DNA from: DATMNI01 sp035570275
Lineage (GTDB): Bacteria > Acidobacteriota > Terriglobia > Bryobacterales > Bryobacteraceae
NCBI GenBank assembly: GCA_035570275.1
Contig: DATMNI010000461.1
Span: 1 to 9,836, forward strand
DNA: 9,836 nucleotides
Direction: 5' to 3'
The position numbers and the translations under genes were made by a program. A model generated the notes under the pieces. It had not been told where the DNA came from, did no database searches, and saw nothing but the letters and a program-made list of their open reading frames with translations. Below are positions 6,329 to 9,836 of the stretch, in pieces. Numbering within the stretch: position 1 is the first letter of the stretch; every line of letters starts with the position of its first letter.

Positions 6329-9300
6329 ATGTGGATTGTCCGGCTAGCTCTCGGTCGCCCCTACACCTTCGTGGTAATGGCTATCCTCATAGCCATTTTG
6401 GGGACGTCGGCCATCGTCACCATGCCCGTGGACATCTTCCCTTATATCGACATTCCCGTGGTGAGCGTCCTGTGGGTGTATTCGGGTCTGTCGCCCGAGG
6501 AGATGGAGAAGCGTGTCGTGACCAACTTCGAGCGCAGCCTCACCTCGAACGTCAACGACATTGAGCACATTGAATCGCAGGCATACTCCGGTTACGCCGT
6601 AGTCAAGATTTACTTTCATCCGAATGTCAAGATCGACATGGCGGTCGCCCAGACTACGGCCACCATGGAAACTTCGCTCCGCCAGATGCCGCCCGGGATG
6701 TTTCCTGCCAATATCCTGAAGTACGATGCGGCCAGCGTGCCCATTCTGCAGCTAGGCCTTTCCAGCAAGACGTTGCGTGAACAGGAAATCTTCGATATTG
6801 GCAACAACTTCATCCGCACTCCGCTCGGCACCGTGCAGGGCGCCTCGGTCTCCTATCCGTTCGGGGGAAAACAGCGGGCGGTGATGGTGGACCTGAACCT
6901 GGGAGAACTCTACGCGAAACAGCTCTCTCCGATCGATGTATCGAATGCATTGAACCTGCAAAACTTGATTCTTCCGGCCGGCACCGCCAAGCTGGCCAAG
7001 ACCGAGTATCAGGTCAGGGTCAACAGCAGCCCCATCCTCCTGAACGATTTGAACAATCTGCCCATCAAAACGGTGAATGGCGCCACCGTGTATATCAAAG
7101 ACGTGGCGCAGGTGAGGGACGGCTTCCAGGTCCAAACCAACATCGTTCGCACCAACGGGTCGCGTGGCGTGTTGATTACCGTGACCAGGAACGGGAAGGC
7201 CTCCACCCTCTCCATCGTCAACGCCGTAAAGGCGGCACTTCCCAGGATTCTGGCCAACGTCCCGCCGGAACTGAAGGTGGTCGCGCTCGGCGACCAGTCG
7301 GTCTTCGTGCGGGCTGCCATTCAAGGTGTCTTGCGGGAAGCGCTGATTGCTGCCGGTCTGACGGGCATGATGATCCTGTTGTTTTTGGGAAGCTGGCGCA
7401 GCACGCTGATCGTCTGCATCTCGATTCCGCTCTCCATTCTCACCTCGCTCTGCCTGCTGAGCCTGCTGGGAGAGACGATTAACGTCATGACTCTCGGCGG
7501 TCTGGCCCTGGCGGTCGGCATCCTGGTGGACGATGCCACCGTGGAGATTGAGAATACCCACCGCAACCTGGCGATGCGGAAACCTCTGGTCACCGCGGTG
7601 CTTGACGGCGCTTCGCAGATCGCGGTTCCCACCTTTGTCGCAACCCTGGCAATTTGCATCGTCTTCGTCCCGGTGTTGCTGCTGACCGGCACGGCGCGGT
7701 TTTTGTTTACACCGCTCGCCATGGCGGTGGTCTTCGCGATGCTCGCTTCGTATTTGCTGTCGCGTACGCTGGTGCCGACCATGATGGCTTATCTGCTTGG
7801 CTCCGAAATCCATGGGGAGGGGATTGACGGCGCGCCCGCCCGCCGAAGAAGCCTATTCGGGCATGCCCACCAACTCTTCAACGATGGGTTCGAAGCAATG
7901 CGGTTCCGCTACGTCGGTCTGCTGGATTGGTCTCTGCGCCACCGCGGGCGGGTGCTGGCCGCTTTCGGAATCTTTTTCGCGGCTTCGCTGGGATTGGCCG
8001 GGCTGGTGGGCCAGGACTTCTTCCCCGCTGTCGATTCCGGCCAGATGCGGCTGCACGCGCGCGCTCCGGCAGGCACGCGCATCGAAGAGACCGAGGTAAG
8101 GTTCGCCGACATCGAAGGCGAGATCCGGGCCGCCATTCCACCGGCAGAGATCGAAATGTTGATCGACAACATCGGGATCCCGAACAGTTGGCCGAGCATT
8201 GCCCAGGGAGACATCCCGACCATATCCAGCGCCGATGGCGAGATTCTGATTTCGCTAAACAAGGAAAAGCACGGGGGCACCCGCGAGTATGAGGTGCTGC
8301 TGAGGAAGCGGCTGCGCGAGCGATTCCCGGACATGGCTTTCTTTTTCCAACCAGCCAACATCACCAGCCAGATTCTGAACTTCGGGCTTCCCGCGCCGAT
8401 CGATTTGCAGGTGGTTGGACGGAACGCGGACGCCAACTATGAGATTGCCCAGAGACTGGCCCGGCGGATCTCGCACATTGCGGGGGTGGCGGACGCCCAT
8501 GTTCATCAGGTGGCGGACCAGCCGGTGATCCGCCTGGACGTGGATCGGGAGAAGGCGGCGCAGATGGGCTTGACGCAGCGCGATGTCACCAGCAGCATGC
8601 TGATCTCTCTGAGCGGCAGCGGCACGGTGGCGCCGAATTTCTGGATGAACTGGACCAACGGCATCAGCTACAACATCGGCGTGCAAACGCCGCAATACCG
8701 CATCGATACCCTGGATGCTTTGCTGCGCACGCCGATATCCGCATCCACTACCGCGGTCACCAGCACCACAGCGGGTTCGCAGGCGGGCGCGTCGGCGGCC
8801 GGCAACGCTGGAATCGGCGCCTCCCCGAACGGCGCCTCCCAAGCCTACGGAAACCCCGGGGCGGCGGCGAACGGCACCCAGCTTCTCTCCAATCTGGTCT
8901 CGGTACAGCGGACTTATATGCCCGTCATCGTCAACCACTACAACGTATGGCCGGTCTTCGACGTGTATGCCAATGTGGACCGGCGGGATTTGGGAAGCGT
9001 GGGCGCGGAGGTGAGGAAGATCATGCGCGAGGAAGAGGCGCATTTGCCGCGCGGCACGACGTTCGATCTGCGGGGACAGATCGAAACCATGCAATCGTCA
9101 TTCTACCGTCTGGGATTGGGCATGATCTTTGCCGTAGTTCTGGTGTATCTGCTGATGACGGTGAACTTCCAGTCCTGGTTGGACCCCTTTATCATTCTGA
9201 TGGCGCTGCCGGGGGCGATGGCCGGTATTTTGTGGATACTGTTCTTAACCGGCACGACACTGAGCGTTCCTTCTCTGATGGGCTCCATCATGTGCGTGGG

Positions 9301-9679
9301 CGTGGCGACGGCCAACAGCATCCTGATCGTGACGTTTGCGAACGATCAACGGGCTGCCAACGATCAACGGGCTGCCAACGATCAGCACGAACCGGTGATT
9401 TCCGCGCACGAGGCGATGCTGGCCGCCGGCCAAGCCCGGATCCGGCCGGTTCTGATGACAGCCTCGGCGATGATTCTTGGCATGGTTCCGATGGCGCTGG
9501 GCATGGGGGAAGGCGGCGAACAGAACGCGCCCCTGGGACGCGCGGTGATCGGAGGCCTGATTTTCGCGACGGTCACGACGCTGTTCGTGGTCCCGATTGT
9601 CTACACCTACCTGCGAACACAGCCTCCGGTAGACCATGAGCGCAGGCTGGAAGAAATGAACACAAGAGGGAAGGCATGA
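6329..9679 (+). CDS. HAE1-type RND efflux permease
   Basis: The 1116-residue protein is the inner-membrane, proton-driven subunit of a tripartite RND exporter. The start at 6329 gives MWIVRLALGRPYTFVV, the usual family N-terminus; the open frame runs upstream to 6104, but those 75 codons lie in repeats. Visible: TM1 about 12-30, a large periplasmic loop, TM2-TM6 about 336-490, TM7 about 540-560, a second large loop, and TM8-TM12 about 927-1095. The two TM4 aspartates are Asp401-Asp402 (GILVDDATVEIEN), matching AcrB Asp407/408, and Arg1039 (RIRPVLM) matches AcrB Arg971. The position of AcrB Lys940 in TM10 (GVATANSILIV) is Ala995, so the proton relay is atypical. A 45-residue Ala/Gly/Ser/Thr-rich insert occupies about 805-850, and NDQRAA is tandemly repeated at about 1005-1019. 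The substrate is not predictable. The stop overlaps the next ATG. Confidence 0.93.
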   Translation: MWIVRLALGRPYTFVVMAILIAILGTSAIVTMPVDIFPYIDIPVVSVLWVYSGLSPEEMEKRVVTNFERSLTSNVNDIEHIESQAYSGYAVVKIYFHPNVKIDMAVAQTTATMETSLRQMPPGMFPANILKYDAASVPILQLGLSSKTLREQEIFDIGNNFIRTPLGTVQGASVSYPFGGKQRAVMVDLNLGELYAKQLSPIDVSNALNLQNLILPAGTAKLAKTEYQVRVNSSPILLNDLNNLPIKTVNGATVYIKDVAQVRDGFQVQTNIVRTNGSRGVLITVTRNGKASTLSIVNAVKAALPRILANVPPELKVVALGDQSVFVRAAIQGVLREALIAAGLTGMMILLFLGSWRSTLIVCISIPLSILTSLCLLSLLGETINVMTLGGLALAVGILVDDATVEIENTHRNLAMRKPLVTAVLDGASQIAVPTFVATLAICIVFVPVLLLTGTARFLFTPLAMAVVFAMLASYLLSRTLVPTMMAYLLGSEIHGEGIDGAPARRRSLFGHAHQLFNDGFEAMRFRYVGLLDWSLRHRGRVLAAFGIFFAASLGLAGLVGQDFFPAVDSGQMRLHARAPAGTRIEETEVRFADIEGEIRAAIPPAEIEMLIDNIGIPNSWPSIAQGDIPTISSADGEILISLNKEKHGGTREYEVLLRKRLRERFPDMAFFFQPANITSQILNFGLPAPIDLQVVGRNADANYEIAQRLARRISHIAGVADAHVHQVADQPVIRLDVDREKAAQMGLTQRDVTSSMLISLSGSGTVAPNFWMNWTNGISYNIGVQTPQYRIDTLDALLRTPISASTTAVTSTTAGSQAGASAAGNAGIGASPNGASQAYGNPGAAANGTQLLSNLVSVQRTYMPVIVNHYNVWPVFDVYANVDRRDLGSVGAEVRKIMREEEAHLPRGTTFDLRGQIETMQSSFYRLGLGMIFAVVLVYLLMTVNFQSWLDPFIILMALPGAMAGILWILFLTGTTLSVPSLMGSIMCVGVATANSILIVTFANDQRAANDQRAANDQHEPVISAHEAMLAAGQARIRPVLMTASAMILGMVPMALGMGEGGEQNAPLGRAVIGGLIFATVTTLFVVPIVYTYLRTQPPVDHERRLEEMNTRGKA
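9341..9385 (+). repeat. 18-bp tandem repeat in the TM10-TM11 loop of the RND gene
   Basis: AACGATCAACGGGCTGCC occurs exactly twice (9341-9358, 9359-9376), followed by a half copy AACGATCAG (9377-9385). Each unit encodes NDQRAA, so copy changes keep the frame. The encoded segment lies in the cytoplasmic loop after FA at the end of TM10. Confidence 0.9.
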
Positions 9680-9836
9680 TCGATTTGCCCCCAAACCGGG
9701 AACAGGCACGGGAACAAGAGAGGCTGCAAGAAGAGAATCGGGAGCTTAAGCGGCAGCTCCAGGAGTTGAAAGGCACTGCCCATGGCGCAGCGGAAACCGG
9801 GCTGCCGCCGGCCCCTGGCCCCCGGCCCCTGGCCCC
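9676..9836 (+). CDS. Probable RND periplasmic adaptor (membrane fusion) protein, N-terminal part
   Basis: The ATG at 9676 overlaps the RND stop as ATGA, which suggests translational coupling. GAGGGAAGG just upstream is a good ribosome site. The 53 visible residues start MIDLPPNREQ, then a charged Glu/Arg/Gln-rich helix with heptad spacing (about 8-31, LQEENRELKRQLQELK), then a Pro/Ala/Gly-rich segment. No membrane anchor or adaptor domain lies within the window. The assignment rests on position after the permease and on my recollection that acidobacterial adaptors often carry a short cytoplasmic coiled coil before the anchor. The frame remains open at the window edge, but the 14-bp repeats at its end make the reading beyond uncertain. 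Confidence 0.6.
   Translation, partial: MIDLPPNREQAREQERLQEENRELKRQLQELKGTAHGAAETGLPPAPGPRPLA
9808..9835 (+). repeat. 14-bp GC-rich tandem repeat inside the adaptor gene start
   Basis: CCGGCCCCTGGCCC occurs twice exactly (9808-9821, 9822-9835) and continues to the window edge. As 14 is not a multiple of 3, each copy gained or lost shifts the adaptor frame. A similar GGCCCCT pair occurs at 6231-6247, before the RND gene. Confidence 0.75.

Noticed and set aside
6752..7813. 353-codon minus-strand open frame
   Set aside because: It is an antisense shadow of the RND permease: His/Arg/Gln/Gly-rich, with no domain.

Overview
The window looks like a chromosomal segment of a soil-type Acidobacteriota, probably near Bryobacterales/Candidatus Solibacter. 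That placement is an inference. It rests on high GC with GC-biased third positions, a solitary MEDS-domain protein, an HAE1-type RND pump followed by an adaptor gene that begins with a coiled coil, and intergenic DNA rich in degenerate repeats. No rRNA or tRNA gene, integrase, transposase or CRISPR array was found.

Layout, left to right. (1) 2-383, minus strand: a GxxExxY-family gene broken by two frameshifts, with a CTTTGCG-type repeat just upstream of its start. (2) 384-821: no intact gene; a possible minus-strand protein fragment lies at 552-743. (3) 822-2948, plus: a compact 708-residue SecA-type ATPase that keeps the motor motifs but lacks most of the helical wing domain and the C-terminal zinc tail. 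(4) 3046-3600, plus: a stand-alone MEDS-domain protein, followed by a hairpin and a strong palindrome that separate it from the convergent genes beyond. (5) 5200-3750, minus: a small secreted Cys-rich protein and an aldose 1-epimerase family protein 38 bp apart, possibly one transcript. (6) 5201-6328: 1.1 kb without a credible gene, holding a second CTCCGCG-type repeat and a tandem array of degenerate 72-85-bp units. (7) 6329-9679, plus: an RND efflux permease, followed with an ATGA overlap by the start of a probable periplasmic adaptor gene that runs off the window.

The RND gene and the partial adaptor form an operon whose products should span the inner membrane and periplasm as a tripartite pump; an outer-membrane channel gene would be expected beyond the right edge. 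The SecA-like, MEDS and epimerase genes have no evident shared pathway.

Nothing here is clearly a new multi-gene system. The most unusual points are the repeat array at about 5752-6204, the reduced SecA, the in-frame short tandem duplications in two large genes, the Ala-for-Lys change in the RND proton-relay region, and a 14-bp repeat inside the start of the adaptor gene.
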